Positions 1 to 6,529 of a DNA stretch of 9,243 nt are shown one piece after another. Positions within the stretch are counted from its first letter, which is position 1, and each line of letters starts with the position of its first letter. The notes under the pieces are model-generated. The model had not been told where the DNA came from. It made no database searches and saw nothing but the letters and a program-made list of their open reading frames with translations. Source of the stretch: Candidatus Poseidoniaceae archaeon (GTDB lineage: Archaea; Thermoplasmatota; Poseidoniia; Poseidoniales; Poseidoniaceae). The position numbers and the translations under genes are program-made. Location: the NCBI GenBank assembly GCA_022425585.1, contig JAKMFF010000139.1, positions 1-9,243 of the forward strand, read 5' to 3'.

Positions 1-623
1 CTACTGGTGCAGGCAAGACTACCCTAACAAGGCTATTGCTTCGTTTTGCCCAACCAAATAGTGGAAGTATTGTATGGGGTGGAGCACCGATAGATGAGTG
101 GTCTTTGGCGCATTTGAGATCTTCAATTGCCCTAGTTGAGCAGCATATTACATTGTTTCCAACCTCTATACTTGAAAACATAAGGTATGGAGATGCAACG
201 GCAACTGATGAGCAAGTATTCCGTGCGGCTGATGCTGCTGAAGTAAGTGAATTTGTTAATTCACTTCCCGATGGATGGGGCACAATGGTTGGAGAAGGGG
301 GGTACCGATTATCTGGTGGGCAGCGGCAACGGCTGGCAATAGCTAGAGCGGTGTTGAAAGATGCTCCTTTATTGATCTTGGATGAAGCCACTTCTGCGGT
401 CGATAATGAAACCGAGGCAGCGCTGCAGAGATCGATTGAATTAGTATCAAGGGATAGAACTACAGTAATTATTGCCCATCGATTATCAACCATTCGTAAT
501 GCAGATACAATACTAGTAATGGATAATGGTCAAATTGCTGAAAGTGGAAATCATGATGAGTTGATAGCAATAGGTGGGATTTACCGTAATCTTTGGGCTG
601 TGCAAACTGGCCAAAGGTCGTGA
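1..623 (+). CDS. ABC exporter ATP-binding domain, C-terminal part (5' end outside window)
   Basis: This is the nucleotide-binding end of an ABC transporter, the half that hydrolyses ATP on the cytoplasmic side of the membrane. The reading frame is open from base 3, and its first visible residues, TGAGKTT, are the end of the Walker A loop, so the gene starts upstream. In order follow a Q-loop (ALVEQH, near base 140), the signature LSGGQ (309-323), Walker B with its glutamate (LLILDE, 369-386), the D-loop (SAVD) and the switch histidine (AHRLS, His codon 477-479). All catalytic motifs are intact, and the protein ends in TGA at 621-623. The segment LFPTSILENIRYG and the order of motifs resemble MsbA/HlyB-like exporters, where this domain follows a six-helix membrane domain. 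That membrane domain would lie upstream and is inferred. The substrate cannot be predicted from this fragment. Confidence 0.93.
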   Translation, partial: TGAGKTTLTRLLLRFAQPNSGSIVWGGAPIDEWSLAHLRSSIALVEQHITLFPTSILENIRYGDATATDEQVFRAADAAEVSEFVNSLPDGWGTMVGEGGYRLSGGQRQRLAIARAVLKDAPLLILDEATSAVDNETEAALQRSIELVSRDRTTVIIAHRLSTIRNADTILVMDNGQIAESGNHDELIAIGGIYRNLWAVQTGQRS

Positions 624-656
624 AATCACGCAAATGTTTGTTGAATTTTAACACTC

Positions 657-665
657 CTTTATATG
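657..665 (+). promoter_or_regulatory. Archaeal-type TATA box upstream of the rhodopsin gene
   Basis: The 9-mer CTTTATATG closely resembles the archaeal TATA (box A) consensus. Its centre is about 35 bases before the rhodopsin ATG. Archaeal transcription usually starts about 25 bases downstream of the TATA centre, which predicts a start near 685-690 and a 5' leader of only about 6-11 bases. No good purine-rich BRE is visible directly upstream. The leader has at most a short GAG before the ATG, so a Shine-Dalgarno mechanism is not apparent. The identification rests on one motif match and its spacing. Confidence 0.55.
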
Positions 666-695
666 TGAAAAGAAAAAGAACGCAGCCTGAGAAAC

Positions 696-1559
696 ATGAT
701 TACAGAGAAATTCTCCAAAACAACGAGCCTGCTTTTAGTCGCCACTTTCGCCCTAGCCTTGGCGGGATCCGTCAGCGCCGCTGATACGCTCCCTGTCGGG
801 GCAAACGGGTTGCCTGAGTTCATCGATGGCAACACACTAGAGACTATGACCTTCTTCCTATTCTTCGTAGGATATATCGCAATGGGTGCTGCCTTTGTTT
901 TCTTCATGAGTGAGAGAAACAATGTTGCACCTCAATACAGAACCACTATGACAATCTCAGCATTGATTGTTGGTATTGCAGCATTCCACTATTACTACAT
1001 GCGCGGAGTTTACGCTGACTACGGTACTGTTTCAGTAGAATACCGATACATGGATTGGATCATTACAGTCCCATTGATGGCCCTCAAATTCCCTTCACTT
1101 GTCGGCAAGGGCGCAATCACTGACAATAAGTTCGCTGGACTCGGATTCACTGGAATCTGTTTCACTGGTGCTCTAATTATGATTGGTTTCGGATACGCTG
1201 GTGAAGCTGGTCTAATGAACCCAATCGTTGCGCTCCTACTAGGAGGAATGGGTTGGGCTATGATTATCGTAGCAACTGGAACACCGTGGTCTTCTGGACT
1301 TGGTGTTGACAACGGCAAGATTGCCCCTGAACTCATGTGGAGCGCAAACGCACTCCGCTGGTTCATCGTCGTCGGATGGATCATCTACCCTCTAGGCTAT
1401 CTCTTCAGCCCTGAAGTCGATCTAATCGAGATGGACAACGGAGCTGAAATCATGGCTGTTGCTTACAACGTTGCTGACATCATCAACAAGATCGGTTTCG
1501 GTATTGTTGCATGGATGGGTGCTAAGAAAGCCACTGAGGCTCTTGCAGCATCTGAGTGA
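696..1559 (+). CDS. Proteorhodopsin-family light-driven proton pump with a Lys at the donor position
   Basis: This 287-residue retinal protein should pump protons out of the cell in light. Residues 1-28 look like a signal peptide (hydrophobic core, SVSA before Ala29-Asp30). Seven membrane helices follow at about 51-71, 84-105, 115-135, 147-168, 175-194, 217-238 and 250-274. Aligned by eye to green proteorhodopsin, the Schiff-base lysine is Lys265, with counter-ion Asp261, proton acceptor Asp120, Thr124, Arg117 and His98 (the His that pairs with the acceptor). Position 108, the usual Glu donor, is Lys131, giving a DTK motif as in the Exiguobacterium pump. Met128 sits at spectral-tuning position 105, where Leu and Met are associated with green absorption and Gln with blue. 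Pocket residues Trp121, Trp228 and Tyr231 are present. Codon use is strongly C-ending (18 of 19 Phe codons are TTC), unlike the flanking genes. The ATG at 696 is chosen because it precedes the signal peptide and suits the TATA box. The stop abuts the opposite-strand gene. Confidence 0.95.
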   Translation: MITEKFSKTTSLLLVATFALALAGSVSAADTLPVGANGLPEFIDGNTLETMTFFLFFVGYIAMGAAFVFFMSERNNVAPQYRTTMTISALIVGIAAFHYYYMRGVYADYGTVSVEYRYMDWIITVPLMALKFPSLVGKGAITDNKFAGLGFTGICFTGALIMIGFGYAGEAGLMNPIVALLLGGMGWAMIIVATGTPWSSGLGVDNGKIAPELMWSANALRWFIVVGWIIYPLGYLFSPEVDLIEMDNGAEIMAVAYNVADIINKIGFGIVAWMGAKKATEALAASE

Positions 1560-2594
1560 TTACCTAACAGTAAGTTTGCCAATAAGGTACTCAATGGTTA
1601 GCCATTGATACCTATTGCAAAAATATGCGAAGATGAGCCAGGTGGTGGTGAATAATACCACTGCCTGGCTCGCTTCCATTATCGTCCAATTTCTTTCATT
1701 CTCTAAATTAGAGAAGTAGGTTAGAGGAATAAAATGTACAACATAGACGGTTAAGGAAACCTTGCCGGCTTGTTCAAACAATAATATGTTCAATTCCTGT
1801 ACAATCAACCAGAGAATGAGCACACCGGTAATGGCTGCGATCATAAAGCCAAAATTAGCTGGAAAGAAGTTTAGATAATCTCCTTTTGAAGGATGCGCCC
1901 AAACTTCAGAATTTCGTATGGCTAAATATAGCGTTACAAGACAATAGGAAATCCCTACAACAATCATGCTTATTGTGGTGTTATTTCTTGGAAGTGTTTT
2001 ACCCACCTCCATAACAAATCTTCCAAGGAATGCACCAACTACGCAAAATGTAATCCAGGGAAACACTGGATATGTTCCGGTAAATAAGGTCAAATTAATT
2101 AGTTGTAGAAAATCGTTGACTACAATCCTAGAATCCCAGTTACTACTTCCTTGAAACTCAATAAAGAAACTATTTATTATGAACATTCCAACTATCAAGC
2201 CATTGAAAATTAGCATATTCTTGATTGATTCTATGGATTTCATAATTGCTGGTTTAGCAATTAATAGCATAGCGAATAGTGATAAAATTCCAGGGGAATA
2301 TGGTTCGTAGAGGTGTGGGGAACATAGATTTACAACATATTGAAGGATCAATAGTAGTGCTGCTTTGGTTAAAATGGATTTTCTAGGACTTTTTGATTTG
2401 TACATACCCCAACCAAAAATTGTAACAAATAATGGTGCTGCAAGCCCACCAAGTCCTGCGACTAGGTATGCTAGGAGTGAGGTCTGCGAGGTATTAGATG
2501 GATTCCAAGTAGCTGCAGCATGAACCATGACCATCAATAATACAGCCAAGCCCCTCAAGGAATCTATTTCCCTAAATCTTGTGTTGAGAGCCAT
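1560..2594 (-). CDS. Multi-pass membrane acyltransferase-like protein (HGSNAT/DUF1624 type)
   Basis: This is a 344-residue integral membrane protein with roughly eight to ten hydrophobic segments. The N-terminus has EIDSLRGLAVLLMVMVHA (residues 9-26), the hallmark first helix of membrane acyltransferases of the heparan-glucosaminide acetyltransferase/DUF1624 and acyltransferase-3/DUF418 type. A central FPWITFCVVGAFLGRF (178-193) and a C-terminal GKVSLTVYVVHF (277-288) also fit that superfamily. Such proteins move acyl groups across or onto extracytoplasmic sugars and lipids. The specific family and substrate are uncertain. The ATG at 2594 lies 5 bases after the purQ stop, so it is probably co-transcribed with purQ, although no link to purine synthesis is evident. 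The gene is visibly AT-rich and its phenylalanines are often TTT, unlike the rhodopsin. Its TAA stop directly touches the rhodopsin TGA on the other strand. Confidence 0.7.
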   Translation of the reverse strand: MALNTRFREIDSLRGLAVLLMVMVHAAATWNPSNTSQTSLLAYLVAGLGGLAAPLFVTIFGWGMYKSKSPRKSILTKAALLLILQYVVNLCSPHLYEPYSPGILSLFAMLLIAKPAIMKSIESIKNMLIFNGLIVGMFIINSFFIEFQGSSNWDSRIVVNDFLQLINLTLFTGTYPVFPWITFCVVGAFLGRFVMEVGKTLPRNNTTISMIVVGISYCLVTLYLAIRNSEVWAHPSKGDYLNFFPANFGFMIAAITGVLILWLIVQELNILLFEQAGKVSLTVYVVHFIPLTYFSNLENERNWTIMEASQAVVLFTTTWLIFAYFCNRYQWLTIEYLIGKLTVR

Positions 2595-2599
2595 TTTAA

Positions 2600-3439
2600 T
2601 CAGCGAGTTGATTGAATGTATTCAACTGCGTTCCTAAAAATCTGCAGCCCTTGACCTTCCCACTCGATATCTGTTGTTGAGGTTGGCGCGCCGCCTCTGG
2701 AGAAATCGGGGTGGAGCCATTGCGCATAGATTGCTTCTGGGTGTGGCATAAGGCCGAATACAAGCCCGGTCTTATCGCTAATCCCAGCGATATTCATCAT
2801 ACTACCATTTGGGGATAGAGGGAATGGTAAGACCTCGTCATTATGGCTATCTGATTGTGGGGTTTGTGGATCTGCATATCTTACAGTGATTTGATTATTA
2901 ATTGCTAGGTTTGCTAAACTTTCAGCATCGGGCATGACATACTTTCCTTCACCATGTCTTACCGGGCAATCGATTCTAGCGAGCCCTTTAGTCCAAATAC
3001 AATTACTATCTTTGTTAAAATCAAGGGTAACCCACCGGTCTTCATACCTTCCTGAGTCATTTAGAGTCAAGCTAGCACGTTGGATAAAGTCTGGCTCATT
3101 GTTGTCGGGCCCGGGTAGTAATCCGGTTTTTACCAAGACTTGGAAGCCATTACAAATCCCAATTATTGGCTTACCGGATTTAATGAAATTAAGTAATTCG
3201 TCACGTAGTGAGAATCGCATCCTATTGCCCATAAGTCTGCCACTTCCCAAGTGATCGCCAAATGAAAATCCTCCCGGTACAGCCAATATATCATAGTTTG
3301 ATAATTCATCTTCGCCTGAAATGAAGGTATTGAGATGTACTCTTGTCGACTTACCGCCAACCATTTCGAATACTGCTGCAGTTTCATGGTCGCAATTTAT
3401 TCCAAAGCCAAATAATACGGCAACTTTGGGAATATACAT
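2600..3439 (-). CDS. purQ: FGAM synthase glutaminase subunit PurQ
   Basis: PurQ releases ammonia from glutamine and passes it to the PurL active site for conversion of FGAR to FGAM in de novo purine synthesis, in the cytoplasm. The 279-residue product is a class I glutamine amidotransferase. It has the N-terminal strand VAVLFGFGINCDHET, an oxyanion segment PGGFSFGD (55-62), the nucleophile Cys96 in GICNGFQ, and the His233/Glu235 pair in MPHPEA. It is somewhat longer than the usual 225-270 residues, with the extra length apparently in the 115-205 region. An in-frame ATG at 3478 would add 13 residues inside purSL. I prefer the ATG at 3439-3437 because PurQ homology begins there (MYIPKVAVLFGFG) and it overlaps the purSL stop as TGATG, a classic coupling arrangement. 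Confidence 0.95.
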   Translation of the reverse strand: MYIPKVAVLFGFGINCDHETAAVFEMVGGKSTRVHLNTFISGEDELSNYDILAVPGGFSFGDHLGSGRLMGNRMRFSLRDELLNFIKSGKPIIGICNGFQVLVKTGLLPGPDNNEPDFIQRASLTLNDSGRYEDRWVTLDFNKDSNCIWTKGLARIDCPVRHGEGKYVMPDAESLANLAINNQITVRYADPQTPQSDSHNDEVLPFPLSPNGSMMNIAGISDKTGLVFGLMPHPEAIYAQWLHPDFSRGGAPTSTTDIEWEGQGLQIFRNAVEYIQSTR

Positions 3440-3441
3440 CA
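3437..3441 (-). other. TGATG stop/start overlap coupling purSL to purQ
   Basis: Read on the minus strand, the purSL stop TGA (3441-3439) shares its A with the purQ ATG (3439-3437). Such an overlap normally lets the terminating ribosome restart on the next gene, which would help keep the two subunits of one enzyme in balance. No Shine-Dalgarno-like sequence is obvious just upstream. Confidence 0.8.
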
Positions 3442-6400
3442 AGCAACACCCCCAGTTAAATCTAGAGTTCCTTGCCAAGAAGTGACCAATTCGTTTACTT
3501 CAATGGAAATCAGTTCCTCAAATCCGTCAACAATACTTAGTTGGCTTGTCGCTTCTACCTCACCTAGTAATGTAGTGGTATGGCCAGTCATAAGTTCGAG
3601 GAATTTGGCATTGTTTTGTGGTGAAACAGCGATGATTATTCTCCCTAACGATTCGCCCCACAAACGAGCCCATGTTGAGGTGTTTCCTGTACCGTCGATA
3701 TCTATCTTAGCGCCAATTCTGCCACCAATACACATCTCGGCAAGCGCTACACCAACGCCTCCTTCAGAACAATCGTGAGCGGTTTTTACCACGCCAGAAT
3801 TTATTGCTTTACTTAGCGCACGATAGGATGAAAATAATCGGTCTGGGTCAGATAACAATGGAACATTCCCTCCAATACCAGCAGACTGCCCGTTTTCTGT
3901 CATCATGAATGCTAATTCTGAAGCGCCCAGTTCTTCGAGTGATTCACCCACTAGGTACAGTTTATCTCCTGGATGTTTTAGATCACTAGTCGCTGAATTT
4001 CTTACGTCGGGGTGGTCGCCAAATAAAGAAAATAGTAAGGTTGGTGGAATTGAAATTTTATCTGGACCTTTGCCATAGTCATTCTTCATTGAATCTTTTC
4101 CGCTAACACAAGGTAAGCGATAAGCACGACATATCCGCTCTAACTCTCTATTGGCTCGAACCAGTTGCGCTAACTTGAATTTACCGTCTGGAGTCTTTTC
4201 TGATTCTATTGGATCGGGCCAGCAAAAGTTGTCTAAACCGGCAATCTTGTCAACATCTACCCCGACACATACTGCGTTTCTTACCGCTTCGTCTATTGCT
4301 GCTGCTGCCATTGCTCCGGCATCGATATCAGAATATCTAGGAGCAATCCCGCAAGAGACCACTAAACCCCGAGGGTTGCCGTGAATTGGTGCGATTACTC
4401 CCGCGTCAGCGGGGCCGTCTCGCTTAACTCCAACGAATGGTTTGACTGCTGTTTGAGCGATGACTTCGTGGTCGTATTGCCTAACCCATGTTTCCTTACT
4501 GGCTATATTTGGCCTAGCTAATAAATCGGTTAAGATTGTGTTGTGGTCTGCTGTTTGAGGTGGAGTGAATGGTTTGTGCTCGGGTATTTTCCATTCGGAT
4601 TCTAGTTCTAATTGAGGCACTCCATCATGGAGAAATTCTATTGGCAAATAAGCCACGGTTGATTGATCGAATTGGACATGGAAGATGCCTGTTGAGGTGA
4701 ATTCGGCAACGGCTGCGGTTTCCACTTCATGGAGTAAGGCTAGCTTTTCAAAGGCTTCAACATCTTCTGGCTTTACCGCCACTGTCATACGTTCCTGACT
4801 TTCTGAAACCAATATTTCCCAAGGCGATAGGCCGGGTTGTTTGAGTGGGACTTTGGCTAAATCGATTCTGCAACCATTGGTATATTCGGCCATTTCACCA
4901 ATAGAAGAAGATAGACCTCCTGCCCCATTGTCAGTAATACAACTTATCAAGCCTAAATCTCGCGCTTCTAAGATCATGTCAATCATTTTCTTTTGTGTAA
5001 TTGGATCACCAATTTGTACTGCGCTAGACGGGGATTCTTCGGTTAATTCTAATGATGAGAAGGTCGCTCCGTGTATTCCATCATAACCAACCCTGCCGCC
5101 AACCATGAACACTACATCGCCTGCTGATGGGGTTTTGATGTGGGATTCTCTGCCGTCGGGTAGTTTTCTTGGCATTAGGCCGACTGTGCCACAATAAACT
5201 AGTGGTTTACCTAAATACCGCTCATCAAATACTATTGCTCCATTGATAGTTGGGATGCCTGATTCATTCCCACCAACGCGAACTCCTGCATGCACCCCTC
5301 TAAGAACTCTAGAAGGATGGAATAGATTGTCTGGGATTTCTCCTTGCCAATCTGGTGGCCCGAAGCAAAATACATCGGTATTGGCTATTGGCCTAGCACC
5401 CAATCCTGTTCCCAAAATATCTCGGTTTACGCCAACTATACCAGTCATTGCGCCACCATATGGGTCTAATGCTGAAGGAGAATTGTGGGTTTCTGCTTTC
5501 ATACAAACACTCCACTCATCGTCCCAAGCGATCACTCCAGAATTGTCATGAAATACTGACAGCAGCCAATCAACATCATTCTGCATATCGTGAGTTGGTT
5601 TCATGATGTGGGTTTTGAAAATTGAATCGATTACCGACTGCTCGCCGGTTTCTAAATCTGTGTGGTGTATTTTGGAAGCGAAGATTTTGTGTTTACAATG
5701 CTCACTCCATGTTTGAGCAAGGCACTCGAGTTCGACATCGGTTGGTTGGTCTGCTACAATTCCGGCTGCTTGGCGCAACTGACGAATTTCGGGGTTGCGA
5801 TAGTGTTCTTGTATAGCCTGCATTTCAGTGAGATTCAACGCAAGAAGGCCTGTTTCTGAAAGATCTATTAGTTGTTCATTGGATATTTCGAGATTGACGT
5901 GAGCGGGTGTTTTGAATTCCTGTGGTGGTTTTTCGGGATAGTCTATCATCAACCAATTACTCGATTTACACATTTCAGCGTCAGTAACAAAACTCCTTTG
6001 TATCAAATTATTGTATAGTGTCGAAGATAACCATTCTGTTGAGGTGCCTTGAGGTATTCCATAGAAGAGGTAAGTGATGTATGTGGATATGTCAGAATCT
6101 AGTGAAGCATTTGGGAATATAGTTCTAAATCCATCCAAAGCAGCTTTACCTGGGTTATCAGTCACTCCTGGCTTAAAACCAACGGAAACCACTGCGTCTG
6201 GAGTTTGTGAAAATATCTCATTATTGCCCAAAAAAGATTGGTCGGTGATTGAGTGTTCGATGATTGGATCGGCAAATAAATCATCGGCTCTTGCAGCGAT
6301 TTCAGTATGAGGTACATCAGAATTGATGAGGAATCCCACTATCGTTTTGACACCCATTAATTCCAAATTATGGTCTGCAGATAGTTGTCTTCTAACTACG

Positions 6401-6465
6401 TCCCCACGAACATCACGTAATCCTGGACCTGATTTCGGGGTTGCTTCTACGCGGGTAACATGCAT
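3439..6465 (-). CDS. purSL: FGAM synthase, fused PurS-PurL (PurSL)
   Basis: This 1008-residue protein is the synthetase part of FGAM synthase (FGAR + ATP + ammonia from PurQ). Residues 1-79 form a PurS-like domain (RDVRGDVV near the start, LFADPIIEHSI at the end). A second PurS-like copy spans about 89-164. A linker (LIDLSETGLLALNLTEMQAI) and the SEHCKHK motif (about 254-259) follow. The first AIRS-like half carries KAETHNSPSALDPYGGA and GDPITQKKM. The second half starts near 675 with KPFVGVKRDGPADAG and includes SGKDSMKN and HDCSEGGVGVALAEM. There is no glutaminase domain, which is supplied by the adjacent purQ. Archaeal PurL is usually a short protein of about 700-750 residues with a separate PurS, so the fusion is a bacterial-style arrangement. 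The frame continues to an upstream ATG at 6600, but those 45 residues overlap uvrA and lack PurS similarity, so the ATG at 6465 is preferred. It lies 64 bases after uvrA. Confidence 0.94.
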   Translation of the reverse strand: MHVTRVEATPKSGPGLRDVRGDVVRRQLSADHNLELMGVKTIVGFLINSDVPHTEIAARADDLFADPIIEHSITDQSFLGNNEIFSQTPDAVVSVGFKPGVTDNPGKAALDGFRTIFPNASLDSDISTYITYLFYGIPQGTSTEWLSSTLYNNLIQRSFVTDAEMCKSSNWLMIDYPEKPPQEFKTPAHVNLEISNEQLIDLSETGLLALNLTEMQAIQEHYRNPEIRQLRQAAGIVADQPTDVELECLAQTWSEHCKHKIFASKIHHTDLETGEQSVIDSIFKTHIMKPTHDMQNDVDWLLSVFHDNSGVIAWDDEWSVCMKAETHNSPSALDPYGGAMTGIVGVNRDILGTGLGARPIANTDVFCFGPPDWQGEIPDNLFHPSRVLRGVHAGVRVGGNESGIPTINGAIVFDERYLGKPLVYCGTVGLMPRKLPDGRESHIKTPSAGDVVFMVGGRVGYDGIHGATFSSLELTEESPSSAVQIGDPITQKKMIDMILEARDLGLISCITDNGAGGLSSSIGEMAEYTNGCRIDLAKVPLKQPGLSPWEILVSESQERMTVAVKPEDVEAFEKLALLHEVETAAVAEFTSTGIFHVQFDQSTVAYLPIEFLHDGVPQLELESEWKIPEHKPFTPPQTADHNTILTDLLARPNIASKETWVRQYDHEVIAQTAVKPFVGVKRDGPADAGVIAPIHGNPRGLVVSCGIAPRYSDIDAGAMAAAAIDEAVRNAVCVGVDVDKIAGLDNFCWPDPIESEKTPDGKFKLAQLVRANRELERICRAYRLPCVSGKDSMKNDYGKGPDKISIPPTLLFSLFGDHPDVRNSATSDLKHPGDKLYLVGESLEELGASELAFMMTENGQSAGIGGNVPLLSDPDRLFSSYRALSKAINSGVVKTAHDCSEGGVGVALAEMCIGGRIGAKIDIDGTGNTSTWARLWGESLGRIIIAVSPQNNAKFLELMTGHTTTLLGEVEATSQLSIVDGFEELISIEVNELVTSWQGTLDLTGGVA
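5974..6465 (-). repeat. Tandem PurS-like domains at the PurSL N-terminus
   Basis: Two consecutive segments share the same outline. Copy 1 (6229-6465) has TPKSGPGLRDVRGDVV and ends LFADPIIEHSITD. Copy 2 (5974-6201) has GFKPGVTDNPGKAAL and ends LYNNLIQRSFVTD. The match is at protein level only and is diverged. PurS works as a dimer with small PurL, and the N-terminal domain of large bacterial PurL is known to mimic a PurS dimer, so a tandem pair in one chain makes structural sense. The assignment of the second copy is by eye. Confidence 0.6.
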
Positions 6466-6529
6466 CGTCTTCGCCTTCGGGGTTAACAGTATGGCGGTCG
6501 ATACGCTCTTTGAACAATACGGAAGATTG

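Noticed and set aside
624..695. A small RNA or tRNA in the gap between the ABC gene and the rhodopsin.
   Set aside because: The gap is 72 bases, has no cloverleaf or strong hairpin, and is explained by a promoter and T-rich gene end.
659..922. Minus-strand open frame of 87 codons opposite the rhodopsin start; similar frames opposite purSL and uvrA.
   Set aside because: These lie entirely antisense to, or out of frame with, well-supported genes and show no recognisable domain, so they are treated as shadows.
3437..3441. A frameshift splitting one large single-chain PurL into two pieces.
   Set aside because: PurSL ends cleanly after its last domain, PurQ begins with its normal first strand, and the TGATG overlap is a standard coupling junction, so a natural gene boundary is more likely than a sequencing error.
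3440..3478. A 13-residue N-terminal extension of PurQ starting at ATG 3478.
   Set aside because: It lies wholly within purSL and is not PurQ-like. The TGATG start at 3439 fits the homology.
6466..6529. A separate promoter for purSL in the 64-base gap after uvrA.
   Set aside because: No good TATA-like 8-mer is present at suitable spacing. Weak candidates such as GTATTG are not convincing, so read-through from uvrA is equally likely.
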